A stretch of 64,000 nt of DNA, from assembly GCF_029227915.1 (NCBI RefSeq), contig NC_079888.1:22362001-22426000 (forward strand), written 5' to 3'. Position numbers and translations under genes: made by a program. This DNA comes from Hydractinia symbiolongicarpus. Lineage: Eukaryota > Cnidaria > Hydrozoa > Anthoathecata > Hydractiniidae. The notes beneath the pieces were generated by a model. The model had not been told where the DNA came from and did no database searches. It worked only from the letters and a program-made list of their open reading frames with translations. Shown piece by piece: positions 36,479 to 46,600 of this stretch (its first letter is position 1; each line of letters opens with the position of its first letter).

Positions 36479-37824
36479 GAACTTGTGAAGTATTTCACTT
36501 TTTCTTCTGGATCATCTATAGCGTATATAACTGATGTCGGTATGTTCGAGAAATCCGACACAAAAGATTCCCTATCAAACTGCCTTTCATCTCTTATCAT
36601 TTTATATCGAGGTTTAAACTTATCGTATTTAATGTTGATGATAGCGTAAGGTCCATCATGGTCACTAATAGTTTCGCAGCATGGTAATACATCAGTATGT
36701 GCAATTTTGGTATTATTGTTAATTATCATATGATCGATCAATGTTGCGCTTAAAGGAGTCGTCCTGGTTGGTTTTGATACTATCTGTTTAAGGTTGAATG
36801 CAGATAAAATATTGTTGTACTGTCTTACTTGGCAACATTCTGGTTTGAGAAGATTTATGTTTATGTCCCCTGTTATAAGTAGCAGGCCATCCCATGTTGT
36901 TTGGATATAAGTTATCAAATCTTCAAATTTAGTTAACCAGTCAGAAAAGGAGATGATTCTTTCCGAGCGGTATATGACCCCAAGAAATAGTTTACTATGC
37001 TTGTTTCGGCCATCTACCTCGATCCATATATGCTCTAAATTTTCGTACATATCATTAATATCCTTTCGAATGCGATATTTGATCAAACTGTTCACATAAA
37101 TTCCAACACCCCCTCCTCGAATTTGGTCTCTATTCACATATTCCATTGAGTAACCAGGTATACGGACGTATTCCAATAAATTAGCATTATTTTTTAGCCA
37201 TGTTTCGGATAAGCAAACAATGTCGAATGGGTGGTCATCCAATAATACCAGTAAATCGTTAAAATTAGATGTCATCGATTGTGTGTTTATGTGCAGTACT
37301 CTCAATTTTTGATAATGTTCATGCAATGCGTGTTGATGACTGCTGTATGTTGCACCTGAAATAGTTGATGAAATAGTTGAATTCAAATCATTCTCTCGCG
37401 CAAACGGCATTAATAAGTGTGTACAGTCAGTACATGTCCACTTTACCGGAATACAATTCATTATGGAATGTGTCAAGTTGGTATCGGCACATTTTGCATG
37501 AGTTCGATTAAAACACATTTCACAGGCGAGCTGCTTTTGATTTCGTCTGATAGTTGCTCTACATTTAATGCACTTAGTTGCTTGGGGTTTGGGCCCTGGG
37601 TTGGTTTCCACGTCGCCACTTTGCAAAATAATATTAAATCTAGCACACGTATTGTTATAATAGGAGACTCTTGCTTTACCTCTTTTAATAACGTAACTAT
37701 AGCTTCTGTCACCTTTTACAATCGTTCCATTTATTTCAATGGTCTCAATGCTATCGTTAAAATCAATACATAAAGTAATTAGTGATGTTATTAATATTAC
37801 GGCATAAGACATTGTGGTTACCAT
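36445..37824 (-). CDS. 2A / PHD-finger / APE-endonuclease ORF of the element
   Basis: The frame is open from 38088, but I place the start at 37824. The ATG there has A at -3 and G at +4 (CACCATGG), and the 88 upstream residues look like translated AT-rich leader. This gives 459 residues. Residues 4-20 are hydrophobic and resemble a signal peptide. NGT (32) and NNT (57) are possible glycosylation sites. GDVETNPGP at 70-78 is a complete 2A skipping motif. Residues 85-134 are a C4HC3 PHD-type finger (C85, C88, C101, C104, H109, C112, C131, C134). Residues 176-398 are an APE-like endonuclease with N180, E207 (LSETW), RGGGVG 236-241, Y285, D320 and N322 (TGDIN), D364 and the SDHD box 387-390. This nuclease nicks target DNA to prime reverse transcription. 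The frame stops at 36445 after running 34 bases into the reverse transcriptase frame, so a frameshift separates the two. Confidence 0.92.
   Translation of the reverse strand: MVTTMSYAVILITSLITLCIDFNDSIETIEINGTIVKGDRSYSYVIKRGKARVSYYNNTCARFNIILQSGDVETNPGPKPQATKCIKCRATIRRNQKQLACEMCFNRTHAKCADTNLTHSIMNCIPVKWTCTDCTHLLMPFARENDLNSTISSTISGATYSSHQHALHEHYQKLRVLHINTQSMTSNFNDLLVLLDDHPFDIVCLSETWLKNNANLLEYVRIPGYSMEYVNRDQIRGGGVGIYVNSLIKYRIRKDINDMYENLEHIWIEVDGRNKHSKLFLGVIYRSERIISFSDWLTKFEDLITYIQTTWDGLLLITGDININLLKPECCQVRQYNNILSAFNLKQIVSKPTRTTPLSATLIDHMIINNNTKIAHTDVLPCCETISDHDGPYAIINIKYDKFKPRYKMIRDERQFDRESFVSDFSNIPTSVIYAIDDPEEKVKYFTSSCKIALIDMPR
36631..37299 (-). other. APE-like endonuclease domain
   Basis: The domain contains the usual order of active-site motifs: HINTQS with the metal-site asparagine, LSETW with the metal-binding glutamate, IPGY, RGGGVGIYV, LGVIYR, TGDININ, LIDHMI and SDHDGP with the catalytic aspartate and histidine. 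All expected catalytic residues are present, so the nuclease itself looks intact. Confidence 0.9.
37423..37572 (-). other. PHD-type zinc finger (C4HC3)
   Basis: The cysteine and histidine spacing is C-x2-C-x12-C-x2-C-x4-H-x2-C-x18-C-x2-C, with a tryptophan two residues before the seventh ligand (KWTC). This is the PHD pattern. The finger begins seven residues after the 2A proline, so skipping would leave it at the very N-terminus of the replication protein. PHD-like fingers in retrotransposon proteins may contact chromatin or nucleic acid. Its ligand is unknown here. Confidence 0.85.
37591..37617 (-). other. 2A-type ribosome-skipping motif (GDVETNPGP)
   Basis: These nine codons match the D(V/I)ExNPGP core of 2A and 2A-like peptides at every conserved position. 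In known 2A sequences the ribosome fails to form the glycine-proline bond and releases the upstream product while continuing downstream. Here the predicted break lies between G77 and P78 of the 459-residue protein. It would free a leader of about 77 residues from the PHD-endonuclease part. Activity is not shown by sequence alone. Confidence 0.9.
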
Positions 37825-38238
37825 GGTGATATAGAGTGTTGATAAGAAGTTTTGCAAATTGTTGCAATTTGCCGGGACGTGTAATACCCAAAAACGTTTA
37901 AATTTTCTGCATATAAACCAACTAATCCAAAATAATCTTTGTATAAGCAATAAAATTACTTCGGAATGTATAAGAGTCGCAATTTTCGTCGATAGCCACA
38001 AATAGAGTACGATTTCCTTAAAATCTCTTATATGGCATACGTAAATCCAAAAAAAACTTTTAAATTCTTTCCATATAAACCTTTCCATATAAACATGCCC
38101 CTGAGTAATGGTAATGTGTACACCGGGTTGAGGATTATTTCTGAAATTTCAAGTTCCTTTTCGAGCACATTGTCTATCTCCACTCACACCTGTTTTTATT
38201 CTTTATTATTTTGTGATTTTGTGATATTTTATTATTTT
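37825..38238 (-). other. Retrotransposon 5' region with internal repeats
   Basis: About 414 bases lie upstream of the preferred start codon. Two related segments at about 37881-37919 and 38041-38080 (plus-strand text AAATTTTCTGCATATAAACC and AAATTCTTTCCATATAAACC) lie about 160 bases apart. CCATATAAAC is itself repeated at 38071-38080 and 38085-38094. Non-LTR elements often carry an internal promoter here, and such repeats are common in their 5' regions. No promoter motif is recognised with confidence. The reading frame stays open back to 38088, but the predicted residues are aromatic-rich and look non-coding. Confidence 0.55.
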
Positions 38239-38240
38239 GT
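38203..38240. repeat. 12-bp direct repeat at the element 5' end
   Basis: TTATTATTTTGT occurs at 38203-38214 and again at 38229-38240. The second copy overlaps the first two bases of the right target-site duplication. The text resembles the TTA tail at the other end of the element. Confidence 0.7.
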
Positions 38241-38243
38241 TTA
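38239..38243. repeat. Target-site duplication, right copy (GTTTA)
   Basis: GTTTA sits between the 5' end of the element and the resumed satellite (CTCCCTGGG). It matches 34194-34198. The first two bases also complete a 12-base direct repeat within the element's 5' end, so a 3-base duplication (TTA) cannot be excluded. Confidence 0.75.
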
Positions 38244-38261
38244 CTCCCTGGGTACTTTCTT

Positions 38262-40637
38262 TGTATACTTTTGACTATACGGGCCGAGTCCGGGATTTAG
38301 GGAAATCGCAGGTTTTCGTTTGCCGGCGATTAAACTGCTATTTTTCAGCGTCTCATCAAAAATGAAAACATTTTTGAAAACTACAAGTCTCATGCGTTTT
38401 AGTGGTGAAAAAATAATTTAAAAAATCGTTCGGGAAATGAGTTTACTCCCTGGGTACGTTCTTTGTATACTTTTGACTATACGGCCAAGCCCGGGATTTA
38501 CGGGAAATCGCGGGTTTTCGTTTGCCGGCGATTAAACTTCTTTTATTCAGCGTCTCATCAAAAATGAAAACAATTTTGAAAACTACAAGTCTCATGCGTT
38601 TTAGTGGTGAAAAAATAATTTAAAAAATCGTTCGGGAAATGAGTTTACTCCCTGGGTACGTTCTTTGTATACATTTGACTATACGTGCCAAGCCCGGGAT
38701 TTACGGGAAATCGCGGGTTTTCGTTTGCCGGCGATTAAACTTCTTTTATTCAGCGTCTCATCAAAAATGAAAACATTTTTAAAAACTACAAGTCTTATGC
38801 GTTTTAGTGGTGAAAAAATAATTTAAAAAATCGTTCTGGAAATGAGTTTACTCCCTGGGTACATTCTTTGTATACTTTTGACTATACGGGCCGAGTCCGG
38901 GATTTAGGGAAATCGCAGGTTTTCGTTTGCCGGCGATTAAACTGCTTTTTTTCAGCGTCTCATCAAAAATGAAAACATTTTTGAAAACTACAAGTCTCAT
39001 GCGTTTTAGTGGTGAAAAAATGATTTAAAAAATCGTTCGGGAAATGAGTTTACTCCCTGGGTACGTTCTTTGTATACTTTTGACTATACGGCCAAGCCCG
39101 GGATTTACGGGAAATCGCGGGTTTTCGTTTGCCGGCGATTAAACTTCTTTTATTCAGCGTCTCATCAAAAATGAAAACATTTTTGAAAACTACAAGTCTC
39201 ATGCGTTTTAGTGGTGAAAAAATAATTTAAAAAATCGTTCGGGAAATGAGTTTACTCCCTGGGTACTTTCTTTGTATACTTTTGACTATACGGGCCGAGT
39301 CCGGGATTTAGGGAAATCGCAGGTTTTCGTTTGCCGGCGATTAAACTGCTTTTATTCAGCGTCTCATCAAAAATGAAAACATTTTTAAAAACTACAAGTC
39401 TTATGCGTTTTAGTGGTGAAAAAATAATTTAAAAAATCGTTCTGGAAATGAGTTTACTCCCTGGGTACTTTCTTTGTATACTTTTGACTATACGGGCCGA
39501 GTCCGGGATTTAGGAAAATCGCAGGTTTTTGTTTGCCGGCGATTAAACTGCTATTTTTTAGCGTCTCATCAAAAATGAAAACATTTTTGAAAACTACAAG
39601 TCTCATGCGTTTTAGTGGTGAAATAATAATTTAAAAAATCGTTTGGGAAATGAGTTTACTCCCTGGGTACTTTCTTTGTATACTTTTGACTCTACGGGCC
39701 GAGTCCAGGATTTACGGGAAATCGCAGGTTTTCGTTTGCCGGCGATTAAACTTCTTTTATTCAGCGTCTCATCAAAAATGAAAACATTTTTAAAAACTAC
39801 AAGTCTTATGCGTTTTAGTGGTGAAAAAATAATTTAAAAAATCGTTCAGAAATGAGTTTACTCCCTGGGTACTTTCTTTGTATACATTTGACTATACGGT
39901 CCAAGCCCGGGATTTACGGGAAATCGCGGGTTTTCGTTTGCCGGCGATTAAACTTTTTTTATTCAGCGTCTCATCAAAAATGAAAACATTTTTGAAAACT
40001 ACAAGTCTCATGCGTTTTAGTGCTGAAAAAATAATTTAAAAAATCGTTCGGGAAATGAGTTTACTCCCTGGGTACTTTCTTTGTATACTTTTGACTATAC
40101 GGGCCAAGCCGGGATTTACGGGAAATCGCGGGTTTTCGTTTGCCGGCGATTAAACTTCTTTTATTCAGCGTCTCATCAAAAATGAAAACATTTTTAAAAA
40201 CTACAAGTCTTATGCGTTTTAGTGGTGAAAAAATAATTTAAAAAATCGTTCTGGAAATGAGTTTACTCACAGGGTACTTTCTTTGTATACATTCGACTAT
40301 ACGGGCCAAGCCCGGGATTTACGGGAAATCGCGGGATTTCGTTTGCCGGCGATTAAACCTCTTTCATTAAGCGTCTCATCAAAAATGAAAGTATTTTTGA
40401 AAACTACAAGTCTCATGCGTTTTAGTGGTAAAAAAATAATATAAAAAATCGTTCGGGAAATGAGTTTACTCCCTGGGTACTTTGTTTGTATACTTTTGAC
40501 TATACGGGCCAAGCCCGGGATTTACGGGAAATCACAGGTTTTCGTTTGCCGGCGATTAAACTTCTTTTATTCAGCGTCTCATCAAAAATGAAAACATTTT
40601 TAAAAACTACAAGTCTTATGCGTTTTAGTGGTGAAAA
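38262..40637 (+). repeat. Block C, 2376-bp segment, first copy of tandem duplication
   Basis: Text beginning TGTATACTTTTGACTATACG at 38262 recurs at 40638, and markers keep an offset of 2376: GTACATTCTTTG near 38859 and 41235, and the CTCTACGGGCC monomer near 39643 and 42019. The offset equals twelve monomers minus about 56 bases, so the duplication is out of register with the monomer phase. Its left edge lies only about 20 bases from the retrotransposon's right border. Confidence 0.85.
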
Positions 40638-40660
40638 TGTATACTTTTGACTATACGGGC
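40616..40660 (+). repeat. Truncated monomer at duplication junction
   Basis: The monomer end GTTTTAGTGGTGAAAA is joined directly to TGTATACTTTTGACTATACG at 40637/40638. About 56 bases of normal monomer are missing (the A/T-rich linker, AATGAGTTTACTCCCTGGG and most of TACTTTCTT). It is the only monomer in the window where the 203-base register breaks by more than a few bases without an insertion. Confidence 0.9.
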
Positions 40661-41613
40661 CGAGTCCGGGATTTAGGGAAATCGCAGGTTTTCGTTTGCC
40701 GGCGATTAAACTGCTTTTTTTCAGCGTCTCATCAAAAATGAAAACATTTTTGAAAACTACAAGTCTCATGCGTTTTAGTGGTGAAAAAATAATTTAAAAA
40801 ATCGTTCGGGAAATGAGTTTACTCCCTGGGTACGTTCTTTGTATACTTTTGACTATACGGCCAAGCCCGGGATTTACGGGAAATCGCGGGTTTTCGTTTG
40901 CCGGCGATTAAACTTCTTTTATTCAGCGTCTCATCAAAAATGAAAACAATTTTGAAAACTACAAGTCTCATGCGTTTTAGTGGTGAAAAAATAATTTAAA
41001 AAATCGTTCGGGAAATGAGTTTACTCCCTGGGTACGTTCTTTGTATACATTTGACTATACGTGCCAAGCCCGGGATTTACGGGAAATCGCGGGTTTTCGT
41101 TTGCCGGCGATTAAACTTCTTTTATTCAGCGTCTCATCAAAAATGAAAACATTTTTAAAAACTACAAGTCTTATGCGTTTTAGTGGTGAAAAAATAATTT
41201 AAAAAATCGTTCTGGAAATGAGTTTACTCCCTGGGTACATTCTTTGTATACTTTTGACTATACGGGCCGAGTCCGGGATTTAGGGAAATCGCAGGTTTTC
41301 GTTTGCCGGCGATTAAACTGCTTTTTTTCAGCGTCTCATCAAAAATGAAAACATTTTTGAAAACTACAAGTCTCATGCGTTTTAGTGGTGAAAAAATGAT
41401 TTAAAAAATCGTTCGGGAAATGAGTTTACTCCCTGGGTACGTTCTTTGTATACTTTTGACTATACGGCCAAGCCCGGGATTTACGGGAAATCGCGGGTTT
41501 TCGTTTGCCGGCGATTAAACTTCTTTTATTCAGCGTCTCATCAAAAATGAAAACATTTTTGAAAACTACAAGTCTCATGCGTTTTAGTGGTGAAAAAATA
41601 ATTTAAAAAATCG

Positions 41614-42828
41614 TTCGGGAAATGAGTTTACTCCCTGGGTACTTTCTTTGTATACTTTTGACTATACGGGCCGAGTCCGGGATTTAGGGAAATCGCAGGT
41701 TTTCGTTTGCCGGCGATTAAACTGCTTTTATTCAGCGTCTCATCAAAAATGAAAACATTTTTAAAAACTACAAGTCTTATGCGTTTTAGTGGTGAAAAAA
41801 TAATTTAAAAAATCGTTCTGGAAATGAGTTTACTCCCTGGGTACTTTCTTTGTATACTTTTGACTATACGGGCCGAGTCCGGGATTTAGGAAAATCGCAG
41901 GTTTTCGTTTGCCGGCGATTAAACTGCTATTTTTTAGCGTCTCATCAAAAATGAAAACATTTTTGAAAACTACAAGTCTCATGCGTTTTAGTGGTGAAAT
42001 AATAATTTAAAAAATCGTTTGGGAAATGAGTTTACTCCCTGGGTACTTTCTTTGTATACTTTTGACTCTACGGGCCGAGTCCAGGATTTACGGGAAATCG
42101 CAGGTTTTCGTTTGCCGGCGATTAAACTTCTTTTATTCAGCGTCTCATCAAAAATGAAAACATTTTTGAAAACTACAAGTCTCATGCGTTTTAGTGGTGA
42201 AAAAATAATTTAAAAAATCGTTCGGGAAATGAGTTTACTCCCTGGGTACTTTCTTTGTATACTTTTGACTATACGGGCCGAGTCCGGGATTTAGGGAAAT
42301 CGCAGGTTTTCGTTTGCCGGCGATTAAACTGCTTTTATTCAGCGTCTCATCAAAAATGAAAACATTTTTAAAAACTACAAGTCTTATGCGTTTTAGTGGT
42401 GAAAAAATAATTTAAAAAATCGTTCTGGAAATGAGTTTACTCCCTGGGTACTTTCTTTGTATACTTTTGACTATACGGGCCGAGTCCGGGATTTAGGAAA
42501 ATCGCAGGTTTTCGTTTGCCGGCGATTAAACTGCTATTTTTTAGCGTCTCATCAAAAATGAAAACATTTTTGAAAATTACAAGTCTCATGCGTTTTAGTG
42601 GTGAAATAATAATTTAAAAAATCGTTTGGGAAATGAGTTTACTCCCTGGGTACTTTCTTTGTATACTTTTGACTCTACGGGCCGAGTCCAGGATTTACGG
42701 GAAATCGCAGGTTTTCGTTTGCCGGCGATTAAACTTCTTTTATTCAGCGTCTCATCAAAAATGAAAACATTTTTAAAAACTACAAGTCTTATGCGTTTTA
42801 GTGGTGAAAAAATAATTTAAAAAATCGT
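41614..42828 (+). repeat. 3-mer cassette, two copies
   Basis: The 607-base cassette consists of a GGGATTTAGGG monomer, a GATTTAGGAAAATCG monomer and a CTCTACGGGCCGAGTCCAGG monomer. It occurs twice here in direct succession. The equivalent place in the preceding unit (near 39238-39845) has it once. Confidence 0.8.
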
Positions 42829-42879
42829 TCAGAAATGAGTTTACTCCCTGGGTACTTTCTTTGTATACTTTTGACTATA

Positions 42880-42913
42880 CGGGCCGAGTCCGGGATTTAC
42901 GGGAAATCGCGGG
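42880..42913 (+). repeat. CGGG motifs at helical spacing in the monomer (example copy)
   Basis: CGGG begins at 42880, 42891, 42900 and 42910, that is at intervals of 11, 9 and 10 bases. The block forms the GC-rich core of the monomer and is bordered by A/T-rich text. Most monomers keep at least three of the four, with AATCGCAGG replacing the last CGGG in one large variant class. Confidence 0.8.
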
Positions 42914-43620
42914 TTTTCGTTTGCCGGCGATTAAACTTTTTTTATTCAGCGTCTCATCAAAAATGAAAACATTTTTGAAAACTACAAGTCTCATGCGTTT
43001 TAGTGCTGAAAAAATAATTTAAAAAATCGTTCGGGAAATGAGTTTACTCCCTGGGTACTTTCTTTGTATACTTTTGACTATACGGGCCAAGCCGGGATTT
43101 ACGGGAAATCGCGGGTTTTCGTTTGCCGGCGATTAAACTTCTTTTATTCAGCGTCTCATCAAAAATGAAAACATTTTTAAAAACTACAAGTCTTATGCGT
43201 TTTAGTGGTGAAAAAATAATTTAAAAAATCGTTCTGGAAATGAGTTTACTCACAGGGTACTTTCTTTGTATACATTCGACTATACGGGCCAAGCCCGGGA
43301 TTTACGGGAAATCGCGGGATTTCGTTTGCCGGCGATTAAACCTCTTTCATTAAGCGTCTCATCAAAAATGAAAGTATTTTTGAAAACTACAAGTCTCATG
43401 CGTTTTAGTGGTAAAAAAATAATATAAAAAATCGTTCGGGAAATGAGTTTACTCCCTGGGTACTTTGTTTGTATACTTTTGACTATACGGGCCAAGCCCG
43501 GGATTTACGGGAAATCACAGGTTTTCGTTTGCCGGCGATTAAACTTCTTTTATTCAGCGTCTCATCAAAAATGAAAACATTTTTAAAAACTACAAGTCTT
43601 ATGCGTTTTAGTGGTGAAAA

Positions 43621-46600
43621 AATAATTTAAAAAATCGTTCTGGAAATGAGTTTACTCCCTGGGTACTTTCTTTGTATACATTTGACTATACGGTCCAAGC
43701 CCGGGATTTACGGGAAATCGCGGGTTTTCGTTTGCCGGCGATTAAACTTTTTTTATTCAGCGTCTCATCAAAAATGAAAACATTTTTGAAAACTACAAGT
43801 CTCATGCGTTTTAGTGGTGAAAAAATAATTTAAAAAATCGTTCTGGAAATGAGTTTACTCCCTGGGTACTTTCTTTGTATACTTTTGACTATATGGGCCG
43901 AGTCCGGGATTTAGGGAAATCGCAGGTTTTCGTTTGCCGGCGATTAAACTGCTTTTATTCAGCGTCTCATCAAAAATGAAAACATTTTTGAAAACTACAA
44001 GTCTCATGCGTTTTAGTGGTGAAAAAGTAATTTAAAAAATCGTTCGGGAAATGAGTTTACTCCCTTGGTACTTTCTTTGTATACTTTTGACTATACGGCC
44101 AAGCCCGGGATTTACGGGAAATCGCGGGTTTTCGTTTGCCGGCGATTAAACTTCTTCTATTCAGCGTCTCATCAAAAATGAAAACATTTTTAAAAACTAC
44201 AAGTCTTATGCGTTTTAGTGGTGAAAAAATAATTTAAAAAATCGTTCTGGAAATGAGTTTACTCCCTGGGTACTTTCTTTGTATACTTTTGACTATACGG
44301 GCCGAGTCCGGGATTTACGGGAAATCGCAGGTTTTCGTTTTCCGGCGATTAAACTGCTTTTATTCAGCGTCTCATCAAAAATGAAAACATTCTTGAAAAC
44401 TACAAGTCTCGTGCGTTTTAGTGGTGAAATAATAATTTAAAAAATCGTTTGGGAAATGAGTTTACACCCTGGGTACTTTCTTTGTATACTTTTGACTATA
44501 CGGGCCGAGTCCAGGATTTACGGGAAATCGCAGGTTTTCGTTTGCCGCCGATTAAACTTCTTTTATTCAGCGTCTCATCAAAAATGAAAACATTCTTGAA
44601 AACTACAAGTCTCGTGCGTTTTAGTGGTGAAATAATAATTTAAAAAATCGTTTGGGAAATGAGTTTACTCCCTGGGTACTTTCTTTGTGTACTTTTGACT
44701 ATACGGGCCGAGTCCAGCATTTACGGGAAATCGCAGGTTTTCGTTTGCCGCCGATTAAACTTCTTTTATTCAGCGTCTCATCAAAAATGAAAACATTTTT
44801 AAAAACTACAAGTCTCATGCGTTTTAGTGGTAAAAAGTAATTTAAAAAATCGTTCGGGAAATTAGTTTACTCCCTGGGTACTTTCTTTGTATATTTTTGA
44901 CTATACGGGCCAAGCCCGGGATTTACGGGAAATCGCAGGTTTTTGTTTGCCGACGATTAAACTTCTTTTATTCAGCGTCTCATCAAAAATGAAAACATTT
45001 TTGAAAACTACAAGTCTCATGCGTTTTAGTGGTGAAAAAATAATTTAAAAAATCGTTCGGGAAATGAATTTACTCCCTGGGTACTTTTTTTGTATACTTT
45101 TGACTATACGGGCCGAGTCCGGGATTTAGGGAAATCGCAGGTTTTCGTTTGCCGGCGATTAAACTGCTTTTATTCAGCGTCTCATCAAAAATGAAAACAT
45201 TTTTAAAAACTACAAGTCTTATGCGTTTTAGTGGTGAAAAAATAATTTAAAAAATCGTTCTGGAAATGAGTTTACTCCCTGGGTACTTTCTTTGTATACT
45301 TTTGACTATACGGGCCGAGTCCGGGATTTAGGAAAATCGCAGGTTTTCGTTTGCCGGCGATTAAACTGCTATTTTTTAGCGTCTCATCAAAAATGAAAAC
45401 ATTTTTGAAAACTACAAGTCTCATGCGTTTTAGTGGTGAAATAATAATTTAAAAAATCGTTTGGGAAATGAGTTTACTCCCTGGGTACTTTCTTTGTATA
45501 CTTTTGACTCTACGGGCCGAGTCCAGGATTTACGGGAAATCGCAGGTTTTCGTTTGCCGGCGATTAAACTTCTTTTATTCAGCGTCTCATCAAAAATGAA
45601 AACATTTTTGAAAACTACAAGTCTCATGCGTTTTAGTGGTGAAAAAATAATTTAAAAAATCGTTCGGGAAATGAGTTTACTCCCTGGGTACTTTCTTTGT
45701 ATACTTTTGACTATACGGGCCGAGTCCGGGATTTAGGGAAATCGCAGGTTTTCGTTTGCCGGCGATTAAACTGCTTTTATTCAGCGTCTCATCAAAAATG
45801 AAAACATTTTTAAAAACTACAAGTCTTATGCGTTTTAGTGGTGAAAAAATAATTTAAAAAATCGTTCTGGAAATGAGTTTACTCCCTGGGTACTTTCTTT
45901 GTATACTTTTGACTATACGGGCCGAGTCCGGGATTTAGGAAAATCGCAGGTTTTCGTTTGCCGGCGATTAAACTGCTATTTTTTAGCGTCTCATCAAAAA
46001 TGAAAACATTTTTGAAAACTACAAGTCTCATGCGTTTTAGTGGTGAAATAATAATTTAAAAAATCGTTTGGGAAATGAGTTTACTCCCTGGGTACTTTCT
46101 TTGTATACTTTTGACTCTACGGGCCGAGTCCAGGATTTACGGGAAATCGCAGGTTTTCGTTTGCCGGCGATTAAACTTCTTTTATTCAGCGTCTTATCAA
46201 AAATGAAAACATTTTTGAAAACTACAAGTCTCATGCGTTTTAGTGGTGAAAAAATAATTTAAAAAATCGTTCGGGAAATGAGTTTACTCCCTGGGTACTT
46301 TCTTTGTATACTTTTGACTATACGGGCCGAGTCCGGGATTTAGGGAAATCGCAGGTTTTCGTTTGCCGGCGATTAAACTGCTTTTATTCAGCGTCTCATC
46401 AAAAATGAAAACATTTTTAAAAACTACAAGTCTTATGCGTTTTAGTGGTGAAAAAATAATTTAAAAAATCGTTCTGGAAATGAGTTTACTCCCTGGGTAC
46501 TTTCTTTGTATACTTTTGACTATACGGGCCGAGTCCGGGATTTAGGAAAATCGCAGGTTTTCGTTTGCCGGCGATTAAACTGCTATTTTTTAGCGTCTCA

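Larger units (their letters stand above)
34199..38238 (-). mobile_element. CR1/L2-type non-LTR retrotransposon with 2A motif
   Basis: An autonomous LINE-like element of about 4.04 kb lies on the minus strand inside the satellite. In its own direction it has an AT-rich 5' region (38238-37825), a frame with a 2A motif, a PHD finger and an APE-type endonuclease (37824-36445), an overlapping frame with the reverse transcriptase (36478-34508), a short 3' untranslated region and a (TAA)9 tail. It has no LTRs and I see no RNase H domain, which suits the CR1/L2/Rex group. The clade assignment is inferred from motifs. Base usage is unlike the satellite. A probable 5-bp GTTTA duplication flanks it. The 5' end reaches well beyond the first frame, so 5' truncation, common in this class, is slight or absent. 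Confidence 0.96.
40638..43620 (+). repeat. Block C, second copy of the segment, expanded by a 3-mer
   Basis: This copy matches 38262-40637 but carries one extra 607-base triplet (monomers near 42019 and 42626 are equivalent), making it about 2983 bases long. At its right end the array continues normally (GTGAAAAAATAATTTAAAA). The first copy instead jumps at 40637 to the start of this one. Confidence 0.8.

Noticed and set aside
35301-37773. Plus-strand open frames inside the retrotransposon (63-118 codons)
   Set aside because: They lie antisense to the endonuclease and reverse transcriptase frames, which carry clear catalytic motifs.
37825-38088. N-terminal extension of the endonuclease frame (88 residues)
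   Set aside because: The predicted residues are aromatic-rich translations of AT-rich, internally repeated leader. The ATG at 37824 has a much better initiation context and gives a signal-like N-terminus.
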